A stretch of DNA of 64,000 nucleotides, from positions 1-64,000 of the forward strand of contig CAVBBL010000014.1 in assembly GCA_963593905.1 (NCBI GenBank), written 5' to 3'. Position 1 is the first letter of the stretch. Each line of letters starts with the position of its first letter. This DNA is from CAG-791 sp963593905 (GTDB lineage: Bacteria > Bacillota > Clostridia > Lachnospirales > Lachnospiraceae). A program made the position numbers and the translations under genes. Below are positions 1 to 7,702 of this stretch, in pieces. The notes under the pieces were generated by a model. That model made no database searches. It was not told where the DNA came from and was given only the letters and a program-made list of their open reading frames with translations.

Positions 1-50
1 GATGCGAGTTAAGGGCCGGCCATCCGAAGGTGAGAGGCAAACCTTAGCAA

Positions 51-195
51 AACGGCGCAAAGTGCATGGTGCAAGACATCTGCCGCGCCCCGGGGCATGA
101 CCGGGGGTCGCAACAGAATGGCTTGCACCCATTGCACGACGCAAGACACCTGCCATGCCCCGGGGCATGACCGCGTCGCAACAGAATGGCTCGCC
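51..195. repeat. REP-like palindromic repeat, tandem copies
   Basis: Two tandem, diverged copies of a GC-rich dispersed repeat. Each carries a CTGCC..GCCCCGGGGCATGACC core and a GCAACAGAATGGCT(T/C)GC segment; the core is itself palindromic (GCCCCGGGGC). The same sequence occurs at 5021-5104. Short apparent reading frames across it are not genes. The rest of 1-388 holds a terminator-like hairpin and no gene. Confidence 0.7.
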
Positions 196-301
196 TGTAA
201 ATAGTAACGAATTTCGCAAGGACGAATTTGTACATTTTTCCCGTCTACTCAGGCAAAGAAATAAATGCTAAAATAGTCCCTACCGATTCCGGTTTTATAA
301 C

Positions 302-337
302 AGATTCCCTGCATCATAAAGGGAATTTATTTTTTTG
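302..337 (+). terminator. Intrinsic terminator/attenuator-like hairpin upstream of dnaB
   Basis: Perfect 7-bp stem ATTCCCT (304-310) / AGGGAAT (320-326) with a 9-nt loop, followed by TTATTTTTTT. It reads on the plus strand 52 nt before the dnaB start. A weak -10-like TAAAAT lies at 269-274. It either ends an upstream transcript or attenuates dnaB. Confidence 0.6.
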
Positions 338-388
338 AAACGCTTACATACAATCCACCATCATCAAGAGAAATATAGAAAGGAAAAC

Positions 389-1744
389 ATGGCTGAAGAA
401 GAATTAATCCGAAGGGTAATGCCCCACGACCTGGATGCGGAGCAGTCTGTCATCGGTTCCATGATCATGGACCGGGAGGCTATCCAGACCGCGGGAGAGA
501 TCCTGACACAGGAAGATTTTTATTCCAGACAGTACGGCATGGTGTTCGGCGCTATTCTGGAATTGTTTCAAAATGATATGGCCGTAGATCCGGTGACCCT
601 CCAGAGCAAGCTCCGGGAGAAAAATCTGCCTCCGGAATCCTACAGTACCGAATTTATCGCGCAGGTAGTCTCTCAGGTCCCTACCTCTGCAAACGTAAAA
701 ACCTACGCAGAGATCGTAGCCAACAAATCCATGCTGCGCCGGATGATCCGAGTCAATGAAGAGATTGCCAATACCTGCTATATGGAAAAAGAGGACGTTG
801 CCACGATTCTGGATGAAGCAGAGCGAAAGGTCTTTGCCCTAGCACAAAAAAGAAATATATCTGACTTTGTACCCATCCGTCAGATCGTGCTCAATGCCAT
901 GAGCAAAATCGAGGAGGCCTCCCGTATGAAGGGCAATGTCACCGGTGTAGCTACCGGCTTTACGGATTTGGACAACCGCACCGCCGGCATGCAGCCCGCT
1001 GATTTTATTCTGGTGGCTGCCCGTCCTTCCATGGGAAAGACCGCCTTCGCCTTAAATATCGCAGAACATGCTGCCTTTCGCGAGAATCGCTGCGTCGCCA
1101 TCTTCTCTCTGGAAATGAGCAAAGAGCAGCTGACCAACCGACTCTTCGCTATGGAATCCCACGTGGATGCACAGAAACTCCGCACAGGTGACTTAAGCGA
1201 TCAGGAGTGGGGGGATCTGATCGAAAGTGCCGGCAATATCGGCCAAAGCAAGCTGATCATCGACGATACGCCTGCCATTTCTGTATCTGAGCTGCGCACC
1301 AAGTGCCGGAAATACAAGCTGGAATTCGGTCTGGACATGGTCATGATTGACTATATCCAGCTCATGAGCGGCAGCGCTGGAAAAAATAACGACTCCAGAC
1401 AGCAGGAGGTGTCCGAGATCTCCCGCTCTCTGAAGTCCATTGCCAGAGAGTTGAATGTGCCTATCATCGCCCTTTCCCAGCTCTCCCGTGCTGTGGAGTC
1501 CCGTACTGATCACCGGCCTATGCTCTCCGATCTGCGTGAGTCCGGCGCCATCGAGCAGGATGCAGACGTAGTCATGTTCATCTACCGTGACGACTACTAT
1601 CACCCGGATACAGAAAAGAAGGGCGTAGCAGAAATCATCATCGCCAAGCAGCGTAACGGCCCCATCGGCACCGTGGAGCTAAGCTGGCAGCCACAGCTGA
1701 CCAAGTTCGCCAACCTGGCCGGCCCGGTACAGCAGCCTTACTAA
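389..1744 (+). CDS. dnaB: Replicative DNA helicase DnaB
   Basis: Hexameric ATP-dependent 5'-3' helicase that unwinds DNA at the replication fork (DnaC in Bacillus naming). 451 residues, normal for the family. An N-terminal DnaB domain (about 1-110, starting MAEEELIRRVMPHDLDAEQS) precedes a RecA-like C-terminal ATPase: Walker A ARPSMGKT near residue 210, Walker B MVMIDYIQLM near 319, then the arginine-rich EISRSLKSIARELNVPII segment. The ATG at 389 is preferred over an upstream in-frame ATG at 335 because AAAGGAAAAC lies directly before it and the family begins near this point. In many Firmicutes dnaB follows gdpP-rplI in the same direction; here it converges on them. A strong terminator follows. 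Confidence 0.97.
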   Translation: MAEEELIRRVMPHDLDAEQSVIGSMIMDREAIQTAGEILTQEDFYSRQYGMVFGAILELFQNDMAVDPVTLQSKLREKNLPPESYSTEFIAQVVSQVPTSANVKTYAEIVANKSMLRRMIRVNEEIANTCYMEKEDVATILDEAERKVFALAQKRNISDFVPIRQIVLNAMSKIEEASRMKGNVTGVATGFTDLDNRTAGMQPADFILVAARPSMGKTAFALNIAEHAAFRENRCVAIFSLEMSKEQLTNRLFAMESHVDAQKLRTGDLSDQEWGDLIESAGNIGQSKLIIDDTPAISVSELRTKCRKYKLEFGLDMVMIDYIQLMSGSAGKNNDSRQQEVSEISRSLKSIARELNVPIIALSQLSRAVESRTDHRPMLSDLRESGAIEQDADVVMFIYRDDYYHPDTEKKGVAEIIIAKQRNGPIGTVELSWQPQLTKFANLAGPVQQPY

Positions 1745-1745
1745 C

Positions 1746-1795
1746 AAAAAGCTCATCAGATAACGATTCGTTCGTCGTTTCTGATGAGCTTTTTG
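1746..1795. terminator. Bidirectional intrinsic terminator between dnaB and rplI
   Basis: AGCTCATCAG (1750-1759) pairs with CTGATGAGCT (1781-1790), extended inward by AACGA/TCGTT. A-tract on the left and T-tract on the right, so it can serve both convergent genes. Confidence 0.9.
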
Positions 1796-1872
1796 CTTAT
1801 GGAATCCTATCCAAATAATACCTCTATATCTGATTCTGCTTCCTATATGGTCATGATGTCGAAAATTTTTGT

Positions 1873-2319
1873 CTATTTCTCTTTCACCACCACGTGAAGC
1901 TTGCCGGTCACCTTGGTATGCAGCTTAATCGGTACGGTAAACTCACCGAAGCTCTTGATGGGCTCTTCTAATTGGATCTTCTTTTTGTCCAATTCCACAT
2001 GATGCTGATCCTTGGCAGCCTGTGCGATTTCCTTGGAGGAAACGGAGCCGAATACCTTGCCGTTTTCGCCCGCCTTCATGGTGACGGTGATCTTGATCTT
2101 ATCAAGGTCGCCGGCCATAGCCTCTGCCTCTGCCAGCTTCTGGGCAGCCACCTTTTCTTCATGAGCCTTCTGAAGCTTTAAGTCATTCTTGTTTTTGTCG
2201 GTAGCCTCTACGCCCAGCTTCTTCGGCAACAGCATATTTCGCGCATAGCCGTCGCTGACCTCTACTACATCACCCTTTTTTCCAAGTGCTTTCACATCTG
2301 CCAGTAAAATTACTTTCAT
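1873..2319 (-). CDS. rplI: 50S ribosomal protein L9
   Basis: Large-subunit protein binding 23S rRNA. 148 residues, full length: N-terminal L9 domain with the GDVVEVSDGYARNMLLPKK signature (about 16-34), a long Lys/Ala-rich connecting helix, and a C-terminal domain (about 75-148). Its ATG overlaps the gdpP stop (ATGA type, 2316-2319), and its SD GGAAGGAG lies inside the end of gdpP, so the two are translationally coupled and co-transcribed from the gdpP promoter. Confidence 0.97.
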   Translation of the reverse strand: MKVILLADVKALGKKGDVVEVSDGYARNMLLPKKLGVEATDKNKNDLKLQKAHEEKVAAQKLAEAEAMAGDLDKIKITVTMKAGENGKVFGSVSSKEIAQAAKDQHHVELDKKKIQLEEPIKSFGEFTVPIKLHTKVTGKLHVVVKEK

Positions 2320-4364
2320 ACTAATTCTCCTTCCTCGATCATCGTGTCGATCGTGTGCTTGAGTACCCCGATGGCTTCTGCCACAGACACATCATCCATC
2401 TGACAGCCGGCGATGTTCATGTGACCGCCGCCGCCTAAATGCTCCATGATGACCTGCACATTGACCTCATCAATAGAACGGGCACTGATAAAAATCTGAT
2501 TCTGATATTCCGTCAGGATAAAGCTGGCCTTTACTCCCTTGATGTTCAAGAGCTCATTGGCCGCCTGTGCGCCTACCACAGTAGGACTCTGGATGTCCTG
2601 ATTCGTGCAGGTAGAAATAGCATAAGCTCCCTTATAAATCTCTGCCTGGGAAACGGCATCCGCCTTTGCCTTATACTCCGCCGCATTTTCCCGGAAAAGC
2701 TTGCGAACCCGGGTGACATCGGCGCCGTTTCGCCGCAGGAATGCTGCCGCTTCAAAGGTACGCACACCGGTCTTGCTCACAAAATTATTGGTATCCACCA
2801 CAATACCGGCATACATAGCATCCGCTTCCTCTGCCCGGATCTTAATATCTTCTCCGGTATACTGCAGAATCTCAGAAACCATCTCACAGGCGGAGGAGGC
2901 GTAGGCCTCCACATAGGAGAGGGTGGCATTTTCGATGACCTCTGTCCCCTGCCGATGGTGATCCAGTACCACAATGGATTTACACAGCCGCAATAGCTCC
3001 GGGCACTCGGTGATGCTGGGCTTATTCACATCCACCACCACCAGGGCCGCATTATCAGAGACATGCTCGATTGCCTGCTGACTGGTATAGAAAAGATCCT
3101 CCGGATACTCCTCGTTATTCTGGAAAAGCTCCAATACCGGCTGAATGGAGGTGGTCACCTCATTTAGTACAATGTGTGCCTCCCGGTTCATGGTCTTGGC
3201 GATGCGGTAGATACCCACCGCTGCACCGAAGCAGTCCACATCCCCCAGCCGATGTCCCATGATATAGACAGAATCTTTGCCGGAGATAATTTCTTTCAGA
3301 GCCTGTGCCTTTACTCTCGCTTTGACACGAGTGCTCTTCTCCACCTGCTGGCTCTTGCCGCCGTAGTAGGTGATATTCTCCGGTGTCTTGACTACCGCCT
3401 GATCGCCGCCCCTTCCAAGGGCCAGATCAATGGCATTTCTGGCGAATTCATAATTCTGTGCGTAGGTCAGACCGTCCAGGCCGATACCGATACTCAGAGT
3501 GATAGCCATCTCATTGCCGATATTGACAGTCTTTACCTCCGAGAGCAGCTCGAAGCGCTCTTCCTGCAGAGCCCGGAGAGATTTCTTTCGCAGCAGAATC
3601 AGATATTTGTCCTTTTCAATCTTGCTGCATATACCGTCGCAGGCGGAAATGTACTTATTGACCTTTCGATCGATCAATGCGATCAGCAGAGAGCGGCGCA
3701 CATCCTCTACGCTGTCCAAGGCTTCCTCATAATTGTCCATGTAGATGAAGCCGATCACCACGCTCTGATCGTCCACTTCCTGGATTGCCAGCCGCACAGC
3801 AGTGTCATCAAAAAGATACAGTGCAATCAGATAACTGTTGTAGCCGGTGGCATCGATGATGTCGCTGTTTTTCGCCATCTCATCCAGCGGAATCTTCTTC
3901 ATGTGCACCATATAATTGCTGCTCTCATAATCAATCTGGAGCTTCACATCCGTCTCATCTGTGGGAAGGACTTCCTTGGTCAGCGAGGGAAAAATGGTGG
4001 AAATGGATTTGCGGTATCCCTTCTCCCTGTGGGAAATCCGCTCAAAAGCCGCATTGGTCCATATAACTCGTCCCGCATCGTCCAGAATCGCATAGGGCAG
4101 TGCCAGATCCCGCAGGAGCTTGCGCTGTATCTGTCCATACTCTGTGGCAAAGCTCACCAGCTCATTCATCAGCATAGAGCGGTTATTCATGTACATGGAA
4201 AGTACAATGGCATAATAGACGACAACAAAGCAGGATAGGATAATGCCTGCCGTCAGATCTGTAATGTAAATCAGCAGATTTACCAGAATGAGAAAGAAAC
4301 CCAGACGGACCGGTGCGTTGAAATAATTAGCCAGGCGTCCTTTCATTTTCACTCGATTATTCAT
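2316..4364 (-). CDS. gdpP: Cyclic-di-AMP phosphodiesterase GdpP (DHH-DHHA1)
   Basis: Membrane-bound enzyme that hydrolyses c-di-AMP to pApA and so controls osmotic and cell-wall homeostasis. 682 residues. Order: two N-terminal transmembrane helices (about 15-60), PAS-like domain (about 75-150), degenerate GGDEF domain lacking the GGDEF signature (about 180-310), then the catalytic DHH domain with GHRLGDVDCFGAAVG, VVVDVNKP and VLDHH (near 470), and DHHA1 with GGGGHMNIAG (near 644). All manganese-binding motifs are present. AAAGGAG lies about 15 nt before ATG 4364, rather distant; an in-frame ATG six codons downstream is an alternative. First gene of a gdpP-rplI operon. Confidence 0.95.
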   Translation of the reverse strand: MNNRVKMKGRLANYFNAPVRLGFFLILVNLLIYITDLTAGIILSCFVVVYYAIVLSMYMNNRSMLMNELVSFATEYGQIQRKLLRDLALPYAILDDAGRVIWTNAAFERISHREKGYRKSISTIFPSLTKEVLPTDETDVKLQIDYESSNYMVHMKKIPLDEMAKNSDIIDATGYNSYLIALYLFDDTAVRLAIQEVDDQSVVIGFIYMDNYEEALDSVEDVRRSLLIALIDRKVNKYISACDGICSKIEKDKYLILLRKKSLRALQEERFELLSEVKTVNIGNEMAITLSIGIGLDGLTYAQNYEFARNAIDLALGRGGDQAVVKTPENITYYGGKSQQVEKSTRVKARVKAQALKEIISGKDSVYIMGHRLGDVDCFGAAVGIYRIAKTMNREAHIVLNEVTTSIQPVLELFQNNEEYPEDLFYTSQQAIEHVSDNAALVVVDVNKPSITECPELLRLCKSIVVLDHHRQGTEVIENATLSYVEAYASSACEMVSEILQYTGEDIKIRAEEADAMYAGIVVDTNNFVSKTGVRTFEAAAFLRRNGADVTRVRKLFRENAAEYKAKADAVSQAEIYKGAYAISTCTNQDIQSPTVVGAQAANELLNIKGVKASFILTEYQNQIFISARSIDEVNVQVIMEHLGGGGHMNIAGCQMDDVSVAEAIGVLKHTIDTMIEEGELV

Positions 4365-4435
4365 GGCTTCAGAGCTGTACTCCTTTCTGCAGCTGACTAT
4401 CTACAGAGGCTGTCTGCAGAATCTGTTGACATTTA

Positions 4436-4465
4436 AGTATACCACGCATCCAGTCACAAAAAAAG
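4436..4465 (-). promoter_or_regulatory. Possible promoter of gdpP-rplI (extended -10)
   Basis: On the minus strand TGGTATACT (TGn extended -10; TATACT at 4441-4436) about 70 nt upstream of gdpP and just past the ferredoxin terminator. No good -35 is visible; only the terminator T-tract lies at that distance. Confidence 0.45.
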
Positions 4466-4498
4466 AGCGGTTATTTCCCGCGAAATAACCACTCTTCC
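4461..4498 (-). terminator. Intrinsic terminator of the ferredoxin gene
   Basis: 14-nt arms AAGAG.GGTTATTT (4463-4476) and AAATAACC.CTCTT (4483-4496) with one mismatch, followed on the minus strand by a run of seven T. It separates the ferredoxin transcript from gdpP. Confidence 0.9.
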
Positions 4499-4582
4499 TT
4501 CTTCTGTGCATTTGACGCTCAGGCACTCCGGAACTCCCGGAGCTCCTTCACTTCGTCCATCCCATTCTAAAAGCTATATCTA

Positions 4583-4753
4583 TTAGCCCTGGGAAATAGC
4601 GCCTACAGGGCACTGTGCTGCGCAGGAACCGCAGTCGATGCAGCTTGCTGCGTCGATCTCAAACTGTGTATCGCCCTGAGAGATTGCGTTTACGGGACAT
4701 TGTGCTGCGCAGGAACCACAGCTGATGCAAGCGTCGCTGATTACGTGTGCCAT
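4583..4753 (-). CDS. Ferredoxin, 2x[4Fe-4S]
   Basis: Small clostridial-type electron carrier serving low-potential redox enzymes. 56 residues beginning MAHVISDACISCGSC, with two CxxCxxCxxxCP clusters: CISCGSCAAQCP and CIDCGSCAAQCP. The two halves are near-perfect internal repeats. ATG 4753 is chosen because AAAGGAGG lies just upstream; an in-frame extension to 4786 has no SD. Monocistronic, with its own promoter (4885-4913) and terminator (4461-4498), and an unusually long leader with a hairpin. Confidence 0.95.
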   Translation of the reverse strand: MAHVISDACISCGSCAAQCPVNAISQGDTQFEIDAASCIDCGSCAAQCPVGAISQG

Positions 4754-4836
4754 AGTGAAAATCCTCCTTTGATAATCAATGGTCATAAGTGTCCGATCGG
4801 AGCCGGGTTAGTTATGACTTTTCCCTCAATTACTAC

Positions 4837-4873
4837 ATTACCGGCGTCCCCAGAGCATGGGTACGCCGGTAAT
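4837..4873 (-). promoter_or_regulatory. Stable hairpin at the 5' end of the ferredoxin leader
   Basis: Perfect 11-bp inverted repeat ATTACCGGCGT (4837-4847) / ACGCCGGTAAT (4863-4873) with a 15-nt loop. It starts only a few nt after the predicted transcription start and 84 nt upstream of the start codon, so it may stabilise the mRNA. It has no T-tract. Confidence 0.55.
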
Positions 4874-4884
4874 ATTATGCAATC

Positions 4885-4913
4885 ATCATAATAAAAATCT
4901 CTGTTTTTTACAA
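4885..4913 (-). promoter_or_regulatory. Sigma-A-type promoter of the ferredoxin gene
   Basis: Minus strand TTGTAA (4913-4908), 17-bp spacer, TATGAT (4890-4885). The leader to the ATG would be about 125 nt. Confidence 0.75.
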
Positions 4914-5020
4914 GTTCTTTTTTCCAAACAGAATGCAAACAGAATGCTTTGTAACAGAAAATTCATTACTGCACATGTGTTACAATTCACACATCACTCA
5001 TCCTTGTGACAAAACGTAAT

Positions 5021-5104
5021 GCCCCGGGGCGTGGCAGAATGGCTCGCATCCTTTGCAAAATGGTGCAAAGTGCACGGTGCGAGACATCTGCCACGCTCCG
5101 GGGC
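5021..5104. repeat. REP-like palindromic repeat, single complete hairpin
   Basis: Long imperfect palindrome: GCCCCGGGGCGTGGCAG on the left pairs with CTGCCACGCTCCGGGGC on the right (one mismatch), with inner complementary GCTCGCA / TGCGAG and TTGCA / TGCAA. Related to 51-195. It lies between the permease stop and the ferredoxin promoter; no separate terminator of the permease was seen, so it may act as one. Confidence 0.7.
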
Positions 5105-5174
5105 ATGAGCGGGTAGCCACTACTCCCTAGCTGAGATATCCGCTGCCTAGTCTTTCAGAATCAGTAATGTTTTA

Positions 5175-6419
5175 TTACTTTCTTTTTTCTACAAGTTGTC
5201 CCACAACATAGCACACAGCTGCCACCACCATACCATTGATGGAAGCCACGCCCCAGTGCAGCACATTGGCTACTACCGCACCCAGAATGACGCCGGCCAC
5301 AGCCCACCAGTTTACTGTCTTTAACTGAGGATTTTCCGTCTCGTAATCACTCTTGTGCATGAAATAACCAAGCACCAGGATAATACCCACCGGCGGCAGT
5401 GTGCAGTTTAATACATTCAGCCAGCTGCAGAAATTGTAGTAGAGCCATACAGCGGCCACGGTGCCGATGATACCGGAAATCAGCACCATGGGCTTTTTCT
5501 TCTGATGGAAGATATTGGCAAGACCAAGGCCTGCGGAATAAAGTGCATTGTCATTGGTGGTCCAGATATTCAGGCCCAGCACCAACACTGCCAGATAGAA
5601 AAGATTCAGGCGAATCATGACCTCGAAAATATCATTTCCTCCTACGAAGATAGAGGAAACTGCGCCGAAGAAGAACATCAGGGAATTGCCGATAAAGAAG
5701 GCAACCACTGTGGTGATCACGCCGGACTTGGCACTCTTTGCAAAACGGGAGAAGTTCGGTGTAGCTGTTCCGCCGGAGACAAAGGAGCCTACTACCAGAC
5801 CTGCGCCGCCGATCACTGTCAGACTTCCGCTGGAAGCTGCGAACTGATCAATGATGGTGCCATCGCCCTGATTGACTGCCATGACCATGGCCACTGTGCC
5901 AAGGATTGCCACCAGGGGAACGGCCACGTAGCTGACGATGGTCAGAGAATCAATACCAAAATAGGCGGAAGCTGTCATGCACACGCCAGCCAGAATGACC
6001 AATGCCCACATAGCGAAATTACTGCCGCCCAAAAGTTCCTTGGACACCGGAATAGCAAACATGGCAAGACCTACGCCGAACCATCCGATCTGGGTAAAGC
6101 TGATCATGGCAGATGGCAGATAAGAGCCTTTGATACCGAACGCACGCTGGGAGAGAAGGTCTAAGGACAGACCTGTCTTTGCGCCCACATAACCGAGCAG
6201 ACCGGTGTAGACACCCAGAATCACGCCGCCTAAAAGCAATGACTCCAGAAATCCCCAGAAGTCCAGTCCCTCTGCCAGCTCCTGACCTACCCACATACTG
6301 GCGGAAAAAAAGGTAAAGCCCAGCATGATCATAAACATGGTCAGCATGCCCTTCCTGCTCTCTGCCGGCACCGCGCGGTCAGCGAAATCAACATCTTTCT
6401 TTTGTTTCTCGTTTTTCAT
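5175..6419 (-). CDS. Cytosine/purine permease (NCS1, CodB-like)
   Basis: Inner-membrane nucleobase-cation symporter. 414 residues with about 12 hydrophobic helices; the N-terminal part (MLGFTFFSASMWVGQELAEG) and the conserved FVSGGTATPNFSRFAKSA loop are typical of the cytosine permease branch of NCS1. ATG 6419 lies 7 nt after GGGGA; an in-frame ATG four codons upstream falls on that SD. Downstream of the phosphoribosyltransferase-like gene and preceded by a full multi-hairpin leader (6425-6560). The substrate (cytosine, another pyrimidine or a purine) cannot be read from sequence. Confidence 0.85.
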   Translation of the reverse strand: MKNEKQKKDVDFADRAVPAESRKGMLTMFMIMLGFTFFSASMWVGQELAEGLDFWGFLESLLLGGVILGVYTGLLGYVGAKTGLSLDLLSQRAFGIKGSYLPSAMISFTQIGWFGVGLAMFAIPVSKELLGGSNFAMWALVILAGVCMTASAYFGIDSLTIVSYVAVPLVAILGTVAMVMAVNQGDGTIIDQFAASSGSLTVIGGAGLVVGSFVSGGTATPNFSRFAKSAKSGVITTVVAFFIGNSLMFFFGAVSSIFVGGNDIFEVMIRLNLFYLAVLVLGLNIWTTNDNALYSAGLGLANIFHQKKKPMVLISGIIGTVAAVWLYYNFCSWLNVLNCTLPPVGIILVLGYFMHKSDYETENPQLKTVNWWAVAGVILGAVVANVLHWGVASINGMVVAAVCYVVGQLVEKRK

Positions 6420-6424
6420 AATAA

Positions 6425-6560
6425 TCCCCATTCCGCAGGCGCTTTGCGCCGGAGGAATCTCAAAGCAAATTTCAGATTTGCTTTGAGATCAGCGCTATTG
6501 GTGACGCCTGCGGCACCAATAGTTGTGCGAAAAATATGCCATCGGGCATATTTTTCACAC
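6425..6560 (-). repeat. Multi-hairpin leader element (C-D-A-B-SD) upstream of permease
   Basis: In gene direction: hairpin C (6560-6525, GTGTGAAAAATATGCC / GGCATATTTTTCGCAC around CGAT), D (6522-6495, CTATTGGTG / CACCAATAG), linker CGCTGATC, A (6489-6457, ATCTCAAAGCAAAT and its complement), B (6450-6438, GGCGCAAAGCGCC), then GGGGA SD. C is almost identical to the C hairpin at 41247-41282. Confidence 0.75.
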
Positions 6561-6578
6561 TACTCTCCACTCCTCATT

Positions 6579-7667
6579 TTACAGCATATATTTGCACAGC
6601 GCTGCTGTGAACTCACTGATCCTTTGCTTGGCGATATCCTTTAACTTCATATCCTTCAGGCAGTCTGCATAGCGCATCTCACTCTGATAAAGCCATCTGG
6701 TATCCGGAGATTCAATGGACTGATAGTGGTTGCACCGGATCCACTCATCGTAGCTGATGGGCAGCTGGTATCCCAGTTTTTCCTCCAGAAGCGCCTGCAT
6801 ATCAATCTGGTCCGCACGCTCCAGCATGCCTTTCCAGAAGGCCAGCACTTCATCCACATGCTCCTGAATTTCGTAACGTCTGGCCCCGCCGTCGTAGATG
6901 ATGCACTTCTCAAACAGGGGATTCTGCATGGAAAGGGTCTCTCTGCGAAACTCCGGAGCAATGATACCGTCCTTCCAGTAAAAATCTACATCCGGCAGGT
7001 TGATGCCGGAAACGCCCTTGTCCTGATAGGTGGAAAAGATACCTTCGTAAAATACGGTGATAAAACCTTCAAAATTGGGCCAGAATGTTCGGATCTCCTG
7101 GGTGAATTCCTCCAGGATCTCGATGCCCTTGGTGCCGCCGATGGTAAAGATGATGATGTTGCGCAGCTGCGCCCCATGCTCCCGATAGAAATCAATGACA
7201 TAGCGCATGCAGTGCACCAATGTGGCACCGGATGCAATGATGTCCCCGATCATCAGGGTGCTGTCCGGCACCATGGTGAGCTTACTGTACTTGATCTCCA
7301 GACCGGTAATAGCATCATCTGTAAATACTCTCTCGCTGGAAAGGAAACTGATGTCATGCACCCGAATATGCTCCCGGTAGCAGCTCTCCTCCAGAGGATA
7401 ATTCAATGCGCCACGCAGAATAGAGAGAATATTGGCCGTGGTGACCTTTTTATTCTCCTTCAGATAATAGAGCATCTGGGAAGTGGCAGGAATAAGACAG
7501 TGATAGACCTCATAGCCCACAACCTCCGGACTGTTCATCAGTTTTCTGGTCTCTGCCTCAGAGACCACATAATACTCATTGACGTAGTTTCCCCCTGCCA
7601 GCTTGTAGCAGTCAACACCCTGGTCGGAAAATTCCTTTACCAGCTGTACCTTTTCCCAATTACTCAT
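6579..7667 (-). CDS. Phosphoribosyltransferase-like protein
   Basis: 362 residues. A central type I phosphoribosyltransferase signature, MIGDIIASGATL near residue 140 (the PRPP-binding loop of D-D/E-x-x-x-T/S-G-x-T type), is followed by a beta-strand segment IIIFTIGGTKGIEIL. An upstream ILRGALNYPLEES segment recalls the PRPP loop of uracil phosphoribosyltransferases. About 150 further C-terminal residues are not assigned. Start chosen at ATG 7667 because AAAGAGGTGGAT precedes it. The context (base permease downstream) suggests base salvage, but this is inference and the exact base is unknown. Confidence 0.65.
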   Translation of the reverse strand: MSNWEKVQLVKEFSDQGVDCYKLAGGNYVNEYYVVSEAETRKLMNSPEVVGYEVYHCLIPATSQMLYYLKENKKVTTANILSILRGALNYPLEESCYREHIRVHDISFLSSERVFTDDAITGLEIKYSKLTMVPDSTLMIGDIIASGATLVHCMRYVIDFYREHGAQLRNIIIFTIGGTKGIEILEEFTQEIRTFWPNFEGFITVFYEGIFSTYQDKGVSGINLPDVDFYWKDGIIAPEFRRETLSMQNPLFEKCIIYDGGARRYEIQEHVDEVLAFWKGMLERADQIDMQALLEEKLGYQLPISYDEWIRCNHYQSIESPDTRWLYQSEMRYADCLKDMKLKDIAKQRISEFTAALCKYML

Positions 7668-7702
7668 ATCCACCTCTTTTTGATGCAACACCGTGAGAAA
7701 AA

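Noticed and set aside
44..235. 63-codon minus-strand Cys-rich frame
   Set aside because: It only translates the REP-like repeat at 51-195.
3174..4238. 354-codon plus-strand frame
   Set aside because: Antisense to gdpP, whose domains are all intact; no SD and no family motif.
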